The position numbers were made by a program, and so were the translations under genes. Below are positions 41,501 through 56,500 of a stretch of DNA of 64,000 nucleotides, in pieces (positions within the stretch are counted from its first letter, which is position 1; every line of letters begins with the position of its first letter). Source of the stretch: Tubulanus polymorphus (lineage: Eukaryota > Nemertea > Palaeonemertea > Tubulaniformes > Tubulanidae); assembly GCF_964204645.1 (NCBI RefSeq), contig NC_134035.1, positions 13,559,951 through 13,623,950 on the forward strand. Direction: 5' to 3'. The notes below the pieces were generated by a model. The model did no database searches, was not told the DNA's origin, and worked only from the letters and a program-made list of their open reading frames with translations.

Positions 41501-44500
41501 GTGATGATGATATAGAGGGGAGGGGATGGTGATGATGATATAGAGGGGAGGGGATGGTGATGATGATATAGAGGGGAGGGGATGGTGATGATGATATAGA
41601 GGGGAGGGGATGGTGATGATGATATAGAGGGGAGGGGATGGTGATGATGATATAGAGGGGAGGGGATGGTGATGATGATATAGAGGGGAGGGGATGGTGA
41701 TGATGATATAGAGGGGAGGGGATGGTGATGATGATATAGAGGGGAGGGGGTGGTGATGATGATATAGAGGGGAGGGGATGGTGATGATGATATAGAGGGG
41801 AGGGGATGGTGATGATGATATAGAGGGGAGGGGATGGTGGTTTAGGGTGAGACTCAAGTTTGCTTTGTGTGTGTTTGGCTTTCATTGTTTAATGATGTAA
41901 TGAGTTAGTGATGGAATCTCTCAGTGGAGAGCTCCGAGTCAGTCAGTCAGTCAGTCAGTGATTTTAGCTGGAGGGCATCGGAGGAGTCACATCTGTCCGT
42001 GTGTTTAATCCTTGTATTCAAGTTGTTCATCTCTGGATGAAATTGATACTAGTTTCACATGTGTTTATGTTATCGTTAAATATCAGTTGAATTGAATCCT
42101 TTGTTACCAGAATGTATAAGATGCAGTTGAGAAATGAAATTTAAACTCACAACTATTCTTAACAATTGGCTCTAAGAAATGTTGTACAATTTGAGTTATT
42201 GAAAATGAAATGATTTTACAATTTTAACTTATTGAGTTATAGTTACTGAAAATGAACTAATTTGAACTGGTCTCTTATTGGAACTGGTCCGTTTAAAACC
42301 GGTCCATGTAGAATTGGTCCATGTTGAGCTCCGAACGTTTTCTAATGATAATTGTGGCCATTTTTCTATCATTTTTATCAATTATTTCATAAATTTTTTA
42401 TAATTTTGTGAATTCTATCAAATGAAATCAATCTTAGTTCTCAATGGTTATATTTTGTTTTATATTTTAATTTCCAGAGAATGACCGACAGTATACAAAA
42501 AGTTCCCAGTATAATACTGTCTATATTTTACCGAGGTGTGAAGTTCATCGATGCCAAATCAAAGGTAAGTGTCACCTAAAAGATATTCTTTAACTGTTTG
42601 AAAATTTGAGTAAAAGTTCCGAACCTGCCCACCTTGCTATCTACATTCCCGGTCTTACTTTCCCCTAGTAATAGCTCCACCTGTCCATGAAACTGTAACC
42701 CTAACCCTAACCCTAGCCCTACGGTCAACAGAGCCTCTATCCCAGGTAGCCGTAACCCTTAGTCAGCCACCGATTAACCCTAACCCTAGCTCCTCAACTC
42801 TAGCCCTCTACGGGATTTGAACCTGGGTCCACAGATTGCAAACCCTGAGCCTTACCACTAGACCACAGAGGTCTGGTGAATGATACAGTTTGGAAGACTG
42901 TCTGGTCAGTGTGGGTGACCAGTCAGCTGTGAGGTGACCAGTCAGGTGTAAGGTGACCAGTCAGGTGTGGTAACTGGTTTTCAAATACTGTATTCACTGA
43001 TAATACCCACCATTCAATTCCTGATTACTAGAGTTCCTTATTATCAGGTTCACTGTGCTACCTGTAGCATTGTCGCACTAAAGTTTGCTTTATCCTGAGA
43101 CTGGGTACTCTAAAAACTGCTAGGGGTACTCTAGAGATGCTGAGTGAACCCTGAGACTGCTCTTTAGCCTGTCAGGGCTATCCTAAGACCACCGGGGGGT
43201 ACTACTCTGAGATTGCTGGTTTTCGAGATTATTCAGATATTTGTGAAATTGAATTATGTGGTTCACTGATTCAGTACATGTTTCATAGATTGACCTGAAA
43301 TTCCCTTGAGTGAAGTGAGATTATTGTGAACTGTCATTTTATCTGACAACTTATAATAAATGAGAGAAGAGAAAACAGAGATCATTTATCAATCGCTATA
43401 TATGCTAATAATATACCGTATATTAAAGAGAAAATTAAAACTGATGCCGTGAGTCGACTGACACAGGGAGTTGACTGAGACACTGGAGTCGACTGACATT
43501 TGAGTCAACTGTGAGTGGTTGACTGACAGGGGGTCACCTGATAGTAGTTGATTGTGAGGGGGGACGATCAGAGTTCAGTAAAACTTGCTGTCATAAAGAT
43601 ATATTTGATATCAGAAATTGTATTATAATTGATAAAACATCTTCATATTTGTAGCAATCTACAAAAATCAAACCACAGTACCACAGCTCGGGATCCATTT
43701 CCACAGCTCTGAATCCAGTTCCACAATCACTGGCCTCAGTTTCACGATTCATGATTGAAATTTTACCGTGATTTTATTTCAAATAAAGCGTTGAAACTAA
43801 ACTCATTTTAGAATTTAAACTGATAAATGTAGAGCTGAGACCCTGTGCTAATATGAACTCAGTAATTAACAATCATTCAAAGATTTAACTCTTATTTACT
43901 ATTGGAAAAAAACACCTCTGAATAACGACTAATAGAAATTGAGATGAATGACTGAAGATTGATAGAGGAATGGGAGGAGGGCGGACACTGAAAGAGCAGT
44001 GAGTTTATTATTTCTGGGGTTAAATCTCTTATCGCAAAACTTGTGAAAATTATACGTCAACGGTATTAATTTCGAACACTTCCCGAGATTGAAATTAACA
44101 CATTTTTGACCAATTGTCGTCAGTAATAACGGTTATTAGAGACATCGAGTCGATTCAACAGAATGATAGATTCATCTTCGATATTTCCCCGATTCATTGA
44201 CAACCCCCGGCGACGATTGTTGTGTCGATTCATAAAAACTGCATTTATTGCCTTAGCGCGATTGTATATTTTTCGGGGCGAGTTTTTATTTGATTCGTTT
44301 ATTGAAAGCTGACCGCGGGCCTCGGTCGTGCCCGCGGGCAACAAACGATACCCGTTTAACGCGTATAAAGCCCGCGGGCGATACGTAAACCGGTCCCGCG
44401 CGGGTCTTTGTGCGACCGATAAAGTTAACACCTCGTCGTCGTAACGCGCGGTACAGATATCCGAGTAATTATAGGTTTCGACGGTTCGGGTCTCGCCCGT

Positions 44501-47500
44501 CGAACAACAAACTGTTTAATTGGAATTTACGGAAGTTTTAATGGTTTTTCTGTCGTGTCATCATCAATCACTCGCTGCCCGTAGATCGGCTACAGCTGCC
44601 CGGACGCGGCGGGCGCTCGGTTCTCACACTGCCAAAAAACTCACTTCCTCGTTTGACTGAATTTTCAAAACTGAGTCGCACGATAAGAAATGGTCGTAAA
44701 AACTGTCGGAGTTTAGTTGTTGTTTGGGGTTTTTTTTAACGATGCGTATATAATTTCCTTTTGACGTAATTTTCCCGAGGAATACAAGAATATAATCGTC
44801 CATAACTAATTCTGTATTTGTCAACCGCAACATAACCCTTCTGTACAAACTGCATTTATAGATAGGAGGGAGGACAGGAGGGAGAAGGCAGTTAAAGTAA
44901 AGCTTATTTTTTCGATTTCTTTAAATATTTTCAAATGAGAATTTAATATTTGTTTTTATCCCTTTACAAATTCTGATGCCATTTTTTTTTTTTTCACGTG
45001 GAATTTTCAGTGAAGTTGAAAATAATTCCTGAACCAAACAAATCTACTTCAAAAAAAAAATTGTCAAATTTCTCCCAAAGCAAAATTCAAGTTAAGAATT
45101 ATTTGAATGTTTATTTTTATGGCTCCTGAATTAAAGTCGAAATTAAAAGTGGCATTTTGATTACTGCTAATTCTTTCCTCAAATCGAAAAGATAAATTTT
45201 TCTTATGATTCTAAAATTAAATATGAAATAAAAAGTGATCTTGAGACATTTCGATAACTGGTAATGTTTTCCTAAAAAAAACCTTTTTTGCACGTTTTTT
45301 GGTGGTTCCTAGAGTTAAAAGTGTGTGCGATATATCTATATCCGAAATCTGATGTTTCAACTATAAAACTCATGATTATTGTCAAAGTTCAGTTGGTTTC
45401 AGATAACGGATTAGTTCTAGCTAGTTAATTCAATAAGTTCTGTTTGAGTTAACACTATCGACATTAGTTCCTGTCAGTTGATTACAGCGTAATAAACGAT
45501 AACACAATCATCACAATCATCACAATCATCACAATCAACCTGCTTTTATTATTCTAGTTTTTATCATGTCTTTCTTTATTAAACTGACGCAAAGATTATT
45601 TCGGACAATTTTGTCGATAAAACAATCTTTATATTTCACAATTCGTCGATTAGTAAATGTCATAGTTACACACAAACTATGTGAATTTTGCTTCTTAAGT
45701 CATCGTTGTTGTGATGACAATCATTACATTGACGACTTATCCAAATGATTACTTTCATTTTGTTAATTGAATTGGAATTATAAATTGAGGCTAAAAAATA
45801 GAGATGACTTCAGTAATGTGACGACTTATCCAAATGATGACTTACACTTAGTAAATTGAATTAGAAATACAAATTGAGACTCAAAAATAGAGATGACTTC
45901 AGTAATGTGACGACTTATCCAAATGATGACTTACACTTAGTAAATTGAATTAGAAATACAAATTGAGACTAAAAAATAGAGATGACTTCAGTAATGTGAC
46001 GACTTTATACAAATGACGACCTCATCAAGTTCAATTTTACTTACTGAATATATGAGATAAGGATAATTATTTTATTATGATGATAATGATGGTCAATAAA
46101 GTTGATATAACCTCTATAATACCTCTATAACCTCCTTGTTACCTCTATAAACTGAATAATGAGGAGCGGTCTGTGCACATGTTGCCTCCGAGCGACTCAT
46201 CATGATTTTATTATCAGTTCAGTTTTTCAATAATCAACAATAAAACGTCGTCGGTTTTGACTTTGTGCGATTGTGTCCTGATTGTATCTATAATCACGCT
46301 CGAACGGTCAGCGAAATGACCAGTGTCCAGTCAGCGATAAAATTAACAATATAGAATTCTCGGCGCAGCTTGCTGACCAGCTGAAGTTCAGTCGGTCGGT
46401 TCGAACCGCTGGTCCGGTCCATGTGTCGAGATGATTGATGTTAATTGAAGTTTATGGAACGTCACGTTTCGACCTGTAATTTACTAGTAAATTCTGTCTA
46501 GAAAAGGTGTCGTTAATGATCACCTTCGATTCTGTGTTTAATCATTTAGAAACCTATTCAGTTTCTCGTCCGATGTTCATTCATAGTTTTTCACGTTTGA
46601 TAAAGAATAATTTGTCTGGATTTCGGGTCGAGAGTCGAATGAACTTTACACAGATTTCTTTAAATCAACGATTGAGATTTTTGTGGTTTTCAAATGAACA
46701 TTTTTACTCCAGGTGTGTTGTAGGCAGCCATATGGCCGTACCCTGACCAGCCCAAACTCAACCCACCCTGTACCCGTACCCTGACCAGCCCAAACTCAAC
46801 CCACCCTGTACCCGTACCCCGACCAGCCCAAACTCAAGCCACCCTGTACCCGTACCCACCCTGTACCCGTACCCTGACCAGCCCAAACTCAACCCAACCT
46901 GTACCCGTACCCTGACCAGCCCAAACTCAACCCACCCTGTACCCGTACCCCGACCAGCCCAAACTCAAGCCACCCTGTACCCGTACCCCGACCAGCCCAA
47001 ACTCAAGCCACCCTGTACCCGTACCCTGACCAGCCCAAACTCAACCCACCCTGTACCCGTACCCTGACCAGCCCAAACTCAACCCACCCTGTACCCGTAC
47101 CCTGACCAGCCCAAACTCAACCCACCCTGTACCCGTACCCTAACCAGCCCAAACTCAACCCACCCTGTACCCGTACCCTGACCAGCCTAAACTCAACCCA
47201 ACCTGTACCCGTACCCCGACCAGCCCAAACTCAACCCACCCTGTACCCGTTCCCCGACCAGCCCAAACTCAACCCACCCCGTACCCCGACCAGCCCAAAC
47301 TCAACCCACCCCGTACCCCGACCAGCCCAAACTCAACCCACCCCGTACCCCGACCAGCCCAAACTCAACCCACCCCGTACCCCGACCAGCCCAAACTCAA
47401 CCCACCCAGTACCCAACTCTACACAGGGGGTGAGAATCTAAGAGATATTTTGTAAGACCTTCAAAACTTTCTGTTCACCAAAGAGCTTAATAAATTTTAA

Positions 47501-50500
47501 GTGAATAAAGGGCAGTGAATGAAAAAAATGCATTTTCTGTAAAATGGAGTAAAATACATGTAAAATATGATATGTTTAATATGGATTTCTGATAAACCAG
47601 ATCAATTTCATCGGGTCCCAAAATGATCGTAATTAAGCGGGTTCTGGATAATAATGATATTAATAATTGAAATGATAATCGATTGCCTTGTATAGTACAA
47701 AATCTACGATGTTATCTGTACATGAAATGAGAGACGGTTTGAATCAAACTTCGATCATTCTTATTATTCGTGATAAGATATCAGTATGCAGTATCAGTAT
47801 CAGTAAATGTTATGTGTATATATATTTCAGAATGTAATCTGTGAACACGAGATCGGTAATATATTCTGCGCTTGTCAAGACGCCGATGATATGAATTTCT
47901 TCGCGTATATAACTAAAGATTTACAGACAGGTCATCATTACTGTCATGTGTTCCGTGTGAAAACCACCGTAAGTAGAACACACTTTAATCAGATCAGATC
48001 TGTGTGTCCGGTTTAGGTTTAAAACGGTTTAGTTTGAGCTGCTGTCCTCATCGAAAACATGCAGTTAAACCAGAAGCGACTAAACCATGAACTAGAATTA
48101 ATGTTTTTCTTGAAACTGGATTCCGATCAGTAACAGAAAATACAGTAAACCTTGTCTTACTCAGACATTGCCACCAATCCGGTGGGGGGGACTACTGATT
48201 GAATAAAACTGTGAAATTGGATCCAGTGTTTCATCAGACCGGGATAACTGTCATACACTGTACGCTACTGCCCTCTACTGTTAAAATCCATCACTAAACC
48301 GTGTGTGTGTATCCATACAGTGTCGCCTCCACGTGGCTTTATTCAGAACTAAACAGCTGCATTGATTCCCAACCAGCAGTTTTTTTGATGTTTCATATTT
48401 GTTCATCTTTCTCTCTCTCTGACCAGTGGCTAATTTTCGCCGATAAATATTACATGAGGCTTTGATGATATAAAACAGCAGGGGGTGAGGGGAGGTGAGA
48501 GGGGCTGAAAGGGGGGGTTCGATCATAAATAATGTGTTTGCGTTTGAAGTTATTAATTTGATCAGTTCCGCCAGTTTTCACATTTACTAATGTTTTTTAT
48601 TGACCGCGAGTTTCGCAGAAAGAAAGATGACCAATTATTATACGACTAATATTCACCATCCACACACACAACGTATTGTGACCTTCGACTTGGTTCTATA
48701 AACATGATTACAACTTTCGACTAGTCTTACTTAAGCTCGTTTTGGTTCTATCACAAATCTTACAACTTCAAACTTAAGACCAGTCTAAAGGTTTAAGACC
48801 ACTTTTAGACTTACGTCATTAATGTGCAGCTTTGATCACCTAGCTCGCTGGGGTTCTGCTCATTTTACAGAAAAATAGATCACCTTCTTAGTTCTCTAGT
48901 CAATCTGATAACTTAAGATCAGTCTTATTTAAGCTCAATTTAGTTCTGTAGTCAATTTGACACGTTAAAACCAGCCTTATGTTTTAAGACCACTTTAAGA
49001 CTAACGTCGCAACAGTGCAACTGGATCCAGTGGACCAGGGGCCGGTTCCCATAGTCAAAACTTAAGACCAAAAGTGGTCTTGATTCTTAAGACTGGTCTT
49101 AATTTGTTAGATTGGCTATAGAACTAAGTTGGTCTTAGAACGGTCTTATGTCTAAGCCCTGACCTAGCTCACTGGGGCTGTACGCATGATCTTTTGTATT
49201 ATCCCAAAACTAAGCCAAGGATCTAACTCCAGGGGGCGGGGGTTTGTCCATCTGAGCAAACCTAGCAATGTCTCAGAAATTTATCAGTTAGTTTGATATT
49301 TAAATAATCGGATATAATCATCAGACAGAGTGTCATCAGGGTGCGATTGGAGGACGAGAGGAAGGGAAGAGAGAGAGAATGGATTACTGGTGGTGTTTAC
49401 ACCATATGTGCGCTCTAGCTTCAGGCTAGTGAAAACGCTTCATTGAACTCCTACAATTGTAATATAAGAACTTGAATTCAGTCGAGCGGAATTTCATTAT
49501 AATAAATTCATCATCATTCTGAAACTTATCGACTCACAGATTTTAGAGATTGAACAAAAACCTGTGCGATGAAGAAATCTGTTTAAACATTCTCACTGAA
49601 TATATTCACATCTTACATTTGTTTATCAGCATCAGTGAAATCAACGAGTTCTGAATCTTTTCTTGAAAATCATGGGAAATTTGTACGTATTTTTGGTGTC
49701 TTGTTGTTCTTGCTGGTGATGAGTGGCACAAGGAACCTCTTGATAAGAAACAGCCCTCACTGAGGATATCATATAATTTAATCAGGGATTGAATTTTTGG
49801 TGTCTTGTTGTTCTTGCTGTTGATGAGTGACACAAGGAACCTCTTGATAAGAAACAGCCCTCACTGAGGATATCTTGTAATTCAATCAGGGAATTTTAAT
49901 TTTTGGTGTCTTGTTGTTCTTGCTGGTGACGAGTGACACAAGGATTCTCCTGATAATAAACGGCCATCAACTGAAAATATCTTATAGTTTAATCAGGGAA
50001 TTTTTGGTCAAGAGTCCGGAAAATTACCAATGAATTTAGTGAAGTTTTGGTCAAGTGTTTCCCGGAAATATGTGGAAATTTTTCAATTCCTTGATCTGTA
50101 TTAGATTCTGACGTTGTTCTAACGGATGACAGCCTGTATTCTAGAAGCGCTTTAAGAATCGCAATAACTCAAAAAACAAAACCCATCTTGAGATGAACGT
50201 TTGATATGAGTTATTGAGGTATCTGAATTCAATCGAGGCTCGCTCGACGACGGCAACGTTTTAAAGCGTCTCCACGACGATAGAAAGGCGGAAATTTGCA
50301 ACAATGTCGTCGTATCTCGGTAACAAATAATAGTGATGGTTGCTGACGGAGGAGATGTTGTTTTATGTTCAGCGGTTTGAACGTAATAAGGTTGATGATT
50401 GTTCATTCATTCGAATATCTGCCCACTATACATTGATTGCTGATGCTGGGCTAACGCAATTAATCTAAAACTCTCTCTTCTCTCCATCTCTTCCTCTTTC

Positions 50501-53500
50501 CTTTCACCTCTCTCTCCCTCTCTCTTCCCTCTTTTTTCACTCTCCCTCATTTTCCTCTCTCACTATCATCCTTTTTCTCCTCTTTTTCTCTCTTAAATTT
50601 CACTATCATCCTCTTTCTTCTCTCTTAAACTTTCTCCTCTTCTCATTCTCCCTCTCCACTCGCTCTCTATTCTCTCCCTGTCTCTTTCTGCCCTCTCCTC
50701 TTACCCCGTGGTCTCCCTGTACCGGTATTTCACTCTACACATTCCTCTCTCCCTCTCTTTGTCTGTAGTTCTCACAGTCTCAGTTAACTCCGCCCCTCTC
50801 TCTCCCCCTCTCTCTCGAATACTAATCGCTACGATGATATTTCGGGATGATATTTTGAATATGAACTTTCGGTTGACTCGGTCGGTTATTTAAATCAAGA
50901 ACCGGGGCTGATTAATTTAATACAGCTGCTGCTACTATCGGAACAATACTTACTCGCATACATTATAATCCAATGACAGCAGAACGCAGTTTAAAATCTT
51001 CCTTCGAACTAATGAACGGGTGTCTGTTCTATAACACAATGAAATCACCGTTCAATTTCGATGTCACATATTTCACAGAAATGACAAAGAATGTTTCGAT
51101 CGATGTCTCAATTTATGTCAGTTTTTATCTCATGGAAATATCTCCGAGATTTGACATCATTTTCTTTGATTCGTCGAATAGTTGTAAATGTTTCGTGTTT
51201 ACAATCCGTTTCACAATAACGTGTTTTATTTACTGTTTCAGTTTTCACTTGATTAAGTTTGAAAGTCGTCGCGAGTCGTCGTGAGTTTCTCGCGCTGTGA
51301 ATTCATGTGAAAATTAAACTGACAACAGATGTCTTAAATCTCACTGAATTAATAATACCCTGAAATATCACTCTACAATTTCAAATACCCTGAAATATCA
51401 CTCTACAATTTCAAATACCCTGAAATATCACTCTACAATTTCAAATACCCTGAAATATCACTCTACAATTTCAAATACCTTGAAATATCACTCTACAATT
51501 TCAAATACCCTGAAATATCACTCTACAATTTCAAATACCTTGAAATATCACTCTACAATTTCAAATACCTTGAAATATCACTCTACAATTTCAAATACCC
51601 TGAAATATCAATCTACAATTTCAAATACCCTGAAATATCACTCTACAATCTCAGATAACCTGAAATATCACTCTACAATTTCAAATATCCTGAAATATCA
51701 CTCTACAATTTCAAATACCCTGATTCCTGAAATATCAGCTCTTCAAATATCTCAAAGTACTCGTTAAACAATCTCAAAATATCGATCCACAATCTTAACA
51801 AATCTCAATAGTCTTACATATTTCCTCGTGAATTCGCAAACATAATTTTCAATCTGTAAAATCAGAAATAAATCGAAGCAGGCCGAGAAATCATCAGGGG
51901 TCGTGTACTTTTATTAGTTCTCATAAACTAGGAAAATAAACAATTTAGTTATTTAGAACGAGAAGGCGCAACATCTGTCAAATTGAAGACGAAATATTTC
52001 TGGTGCTCTGAGGGACGAGAGAGAGAGAGAGGGGCGGAGTAGATACTGATATAGTTTCTATAGTTTACTAGTTATCATCGCTACGCTGAGCATCAACGCG
52101 TCCCAACCTTAAATATCACACGGCGCCCGAATTTCGGCATCATTAAACAGATATGTATTGATAGAGCGAGGGCGATATAGTCGGGTTCGCGCTGTTTTTA
52201 AAGACTTCAGACACAACCGGTCAAATTTATGCGTAATTAAACTCATTTTTGACACTTGAACGCCGGCGCACTGAGGTCTCGAATTTACGAGCGCGCCCCG
52301 AAAAATATCCGACTACGTCTTCAAAGCGGCGTCGTCGTCGCGAGTTGTATCGTAGAGAATCACGCAGCATCTGTCATCCAGAAAATCAGCGCCGCTAAAT
52401 AGAGCTGATAATTGTCGTTGATCGTTTTACTCTTGACTTCCTGTCTAGAAAATCCACTTACTTTCATATGACATACACACAAACACATAACACCGAGTCC
52501 CGGCCGCGGTCCCGGCCACGGTCCCGACGAGGTAAATTACACAAATTCAACGGAATCAATTTTCAAGTTGATGCTTTTGCGATTACGATGTTGATATATT
52601 TGATTCGACGACGATGATGATTTTATTGACGAGGCTGATAGATGTGGAAGGGTGGAAGAGGATGGGTGGATAATCTGTGAACTCTACAATTAAGTAGAAC
52701 TACTACGTTTGAGATCAATCTACGTTTTTCAATCCTAGAAAATTACTTTTCCTGGAAATCAGGGAAATAATCAGGGGATTTTCTATTCTTTAGAAGAAGT
52801 CGGGAAATAGTCAGAGAATTTTGTTATAAAGCTAAATTCCAGGAATAAGTCAGGGAAATTTGTTTGCGTCTTTGTCTTATGTATTTTACTGCATTCATTG
52901 ATCGGATTCTTAGCAAATCAAGTCAGGGAAAACAGTGGACATGTCAGGGAAGTCAGGTCAAATGAAAGTGGCCGAAACTAAGAATCTTATACACAAGATC
53001 TAAGACAAATTGATTTATTTAGAAAAGAAAATCTAAATGTATGAAATTTTCTTAAATCATTCGTCGTTTTGAATTGTATGAAAATGTGATAAAATGTAGT
53101 GTAATGTGATAATTCTTAAAATGTAGTGAAGATTTGAATTGAAGGCGATGGACAGTGTATTGTGAGTTTGGACAGCGTAGTGTGGGTTTGGACAGTGTAT
53201 TGTGAGTTTGGACAGCGTATTGCGAGTTTGGACAGTGTATTGTGGGTTTGGACAGCGTATTGTGAGTTTGGACAGTGTATTGTGGGTTTGGACAGCGTAT
53301 TGTGAGTTTGGACAGTGTATTGCGAGTTTGGACAGCGTATTGTGAGTTTAGACAGTGTATTGTGGGTTTGGACAGCGTATTGTGAGTTTGGACAGTGTAT
53401 TGCGAGTTTGGACAGCGTATTGTGAGTTTGGACAGTGTATGGTGGGTTTGGACAGCGTATTGTGAGTTTGGACAGCGTATTGTGAGTTTGGACAGCGTAT

Positions 53501-56500
53501 TGCGAGTTTGGACAGCGTATTGTGGGTTTGGACAGCGTATTGTGGGTTTGGACAGTGTATTGTGGGTTTGGTTGTAAAATACTGTACAGTGATTCATGTC
53601 TCGTGTTCAGACTTGAGTTTATTGCTATAATCTGTTTATTATCAGTTTGTGATGAGACAAACTCTTAATTGAATTGCGGTTTGAAATTCAATTATCACCG
53701 CACAATGTTCATTTATATCCAAACGAAAGACAGCCCTCTGAGTAACGCCATCTAATAATAACTTACACGTTTTCTTGAGACGTTTCAGCTAGTTACAACA
53801 ACTCAATTGAATAATGTTTCCTATGAAAACTAACATTACTAAATAGAAAATCTTTAAGTATTTTGTTTCTATAACTTATGAGATTTTTTCTCACGAAAAC
53901 AAATTAGATAGAGAAGATTTTTTTTAGAAAACTCAAACGTAGAATTCGAAACTAGTTGTGGCTCATTTTTGTTTTCATAGATTTTATAAGTTATAGAAAC
54001 AAAATACTTAAAGATTTTCTATTTAGTAGCCTTAGTTTTCATAAGAAACATTATTCAATTGAGTTGTTGTAACCAGCTGAAACTCTTTGGGAGTCCTGAA
54101 GTCATGACTGCGAACTTGGATTCTGTTCTCTACGACTTTGATTAAAAACGTAAAAACCATAAAATTGGATCCATGTTTTTTGGTCTCCTCCATGTTTTCC
54201 CAGACCCATATGAAACAATATTTCGAGCGTTTTTGCGAATTTGATGATGAAAAGGATTTAATCAAATCTACGATGAATTCTCTATTCACAATTTGCTCTA
54301 ATCTAATCATCGTGTCTGATTATTTAATTTGCTGAAATTGATTCTCTCAGTATTTCAACGATAATCTCGCGAGAGAGTCTCGCTCCTCGTCGACGCCCGC
54401 TCGCGAGACTCTGATTGATAATAATACCGTCGCGCGATATTGAAATGATATTTTCGTCGCGTGTCGGATATAAATTTGATTTTAGACGAATTCGCTGATG
54501 AAATGTAGTTCGGGTCATCGGTTCACGCGGTACTCAGGTCATAAAACATAAAACCACAGGTCATTCAATAATCCACCACACAATCAATTATTCGACTATA
54601 AATTTATGTAATTTTCTTATGTGTCAATTATATTTTTACGTACAAGAATATCAGAACCAGCAGCAGTAGTAGCAGCAGCAGCAGCAGCACCAGCAGCACC
54701 AGCACCAGCACCAGCCGCAGCAGCAGTGTATAGATCCTGTGTATATGTCTCAACTATTAGTAGACCCACCTCTCTTACTTGGCCTTACAGAACCCTGTCC
54801 TCAAGTCGGGGAATGTTGGAAAGATTCTTTTTGGAAAAACTTTCTCATTTCCCTGATTCTGAACTGGGTGAGATATTTACAGCAGTCTCAACACGCTATC
54901 GAGTTCCCTGATTCTCAACTCAGAGTCCACTGCATCATGAAATTTAGATCAAATATTTCAGATCATCGCAGATAATCCTCGATCCTCCATTCACTGATCT
55001 TGTAATCATGAAAACAGATATTCTGCCAGAGTCTGAAACTTACTGCCACCTACGTTCAATCACGAGAACTAACGTTATCCGGCAGAAGTTTAATTTCTGT
55101 TAAATATGGACAAACAAAGCGTCAGCGAGCGCGGCCCGACCATCCATTAGAGCTACCCGCTACAACAATACATTAATGATCGTCAATAGCGACGATTGTT
55201 GAGGAATTCTCGGCCGTTTATTGATGTTTCGTAAAATATTGTCGACGCTTCGGGGGCCGCTAACTCAACGCGATATTATAACATGCGTTATTACGAGCCG
55301 CCTCGTCAAAAACCGGTCGCGAAAAAAAACCTGAATCACCGTTTTTATCATCGTCATGGTGCTAATTGTTGCATCGAGCAGGCGGGGGGCGAGTGAGGGG
55401 GCGAGGCTTTCGTATGAATTCTCCAACGTGATTTGTCGTCGGCGTCGTAGAAAGAGCTGCTCAAATAAGTGTGAAATGGATATAGACAGGAATGAATTCA
55501 CTGCACTCTTCAACAACGAGACATCAACAAAACATCGGAAATAAGGCTAGAAAAATCGATACCTTGTTTCTCTCATTTCTGCTGGGCTTCACTGTTGACC
55601 AGCCGGTCGTCGAGCCAGTATTCCTGAAGATGACTATATAAGATATAGTCGATGCGTTGAATTAAATAGATTTATAGCTTAAAGGAAACTTTTCGGACTT
55701 CTGTTATCTCAGTGTGGGATTCTCAATATATCTTCATAACACGGAATAGTGTTTCATCAATGTTAGCCTATCCACCTCATAGATAACTTTTTTTTAAATC
55801 ATGATCTAGCCAACAATAACAGACCCGGCAGTTGTAGAAATGAACTGACTACAAATTCAATCGCAGTTTATAAAAGCGACCCAACCAATAGATCATCATT
55901 TACAAAATTATTACAAAATTCTCAAGTCATTCCTGATTTCCCTGTTGAAACCATGATGACATAGGTGTATATAGAAACTGAGCGATAGAAACTAAAATAG
56001 AAAAAAGGAAATCCACGAGATCCAAGAATTTGATGATTATTGAGAAACAAGGTATCGTTTTATTTCAGCCTGATCGCGGGAGGCTTGTATTGATACATGA
56101 GGTTTGTATAGATAGATAGCTGCGAGCTAAGTCGCGCGGACCTCTGTGAAATTCATCCTCGGACGACGCCGGAGAATGTCGTCGTCGTCGGTGGATTGTT
56201 GTGAAGTAACCGCGGTTACCGATGATACGCGTTATAGTTGTTCAACCGATCGTATAGTTTTAAATACCCAGCTGCCTGCGTCCGAGGCCGAAGGGCCTCG
56301 ACAAACCACCGATATTCTTCCGCCGTTTAAAGTTTTGTCGTCCGATTTGTGCAGTTAACTGTACATTTTGAACTTTTCCGCATCGAACGTCGAATAATAG
56401 AATATTTCACCGTTGATTAGAAGTGATAACGACCGGTTTCCATTTTTAAACGTACGACGTTCTTTTCGACGACTATTTCCGTCATTTCTCATTGTGTTTT

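Noticed and set aside
41163-41885. 240-codon minus-strand frame rich in YHHHH and SPSPPLYI
   Set aside because: 28-bp minisatellite; every frame is open.
42695-42725. Telomere-type CCCTAA repeats
   Set aside because: Only a few units, as part of the SINE tail; no telomeric array.
42810-42880. tRNA gene on the minus strand (TGC anticodon position)
   Set aside because: A and B boxes and acceptor stem survive, but D, anticodon and T stems do not pair properly, and it is embedded in a repeated composite element; SINE head instead. The same judgement applies to 3188-3256.
53052-53597. 181-codon minus-strand frame with TVQTHNTLS repeats
   Set aside because: 20-bp minisatellite.
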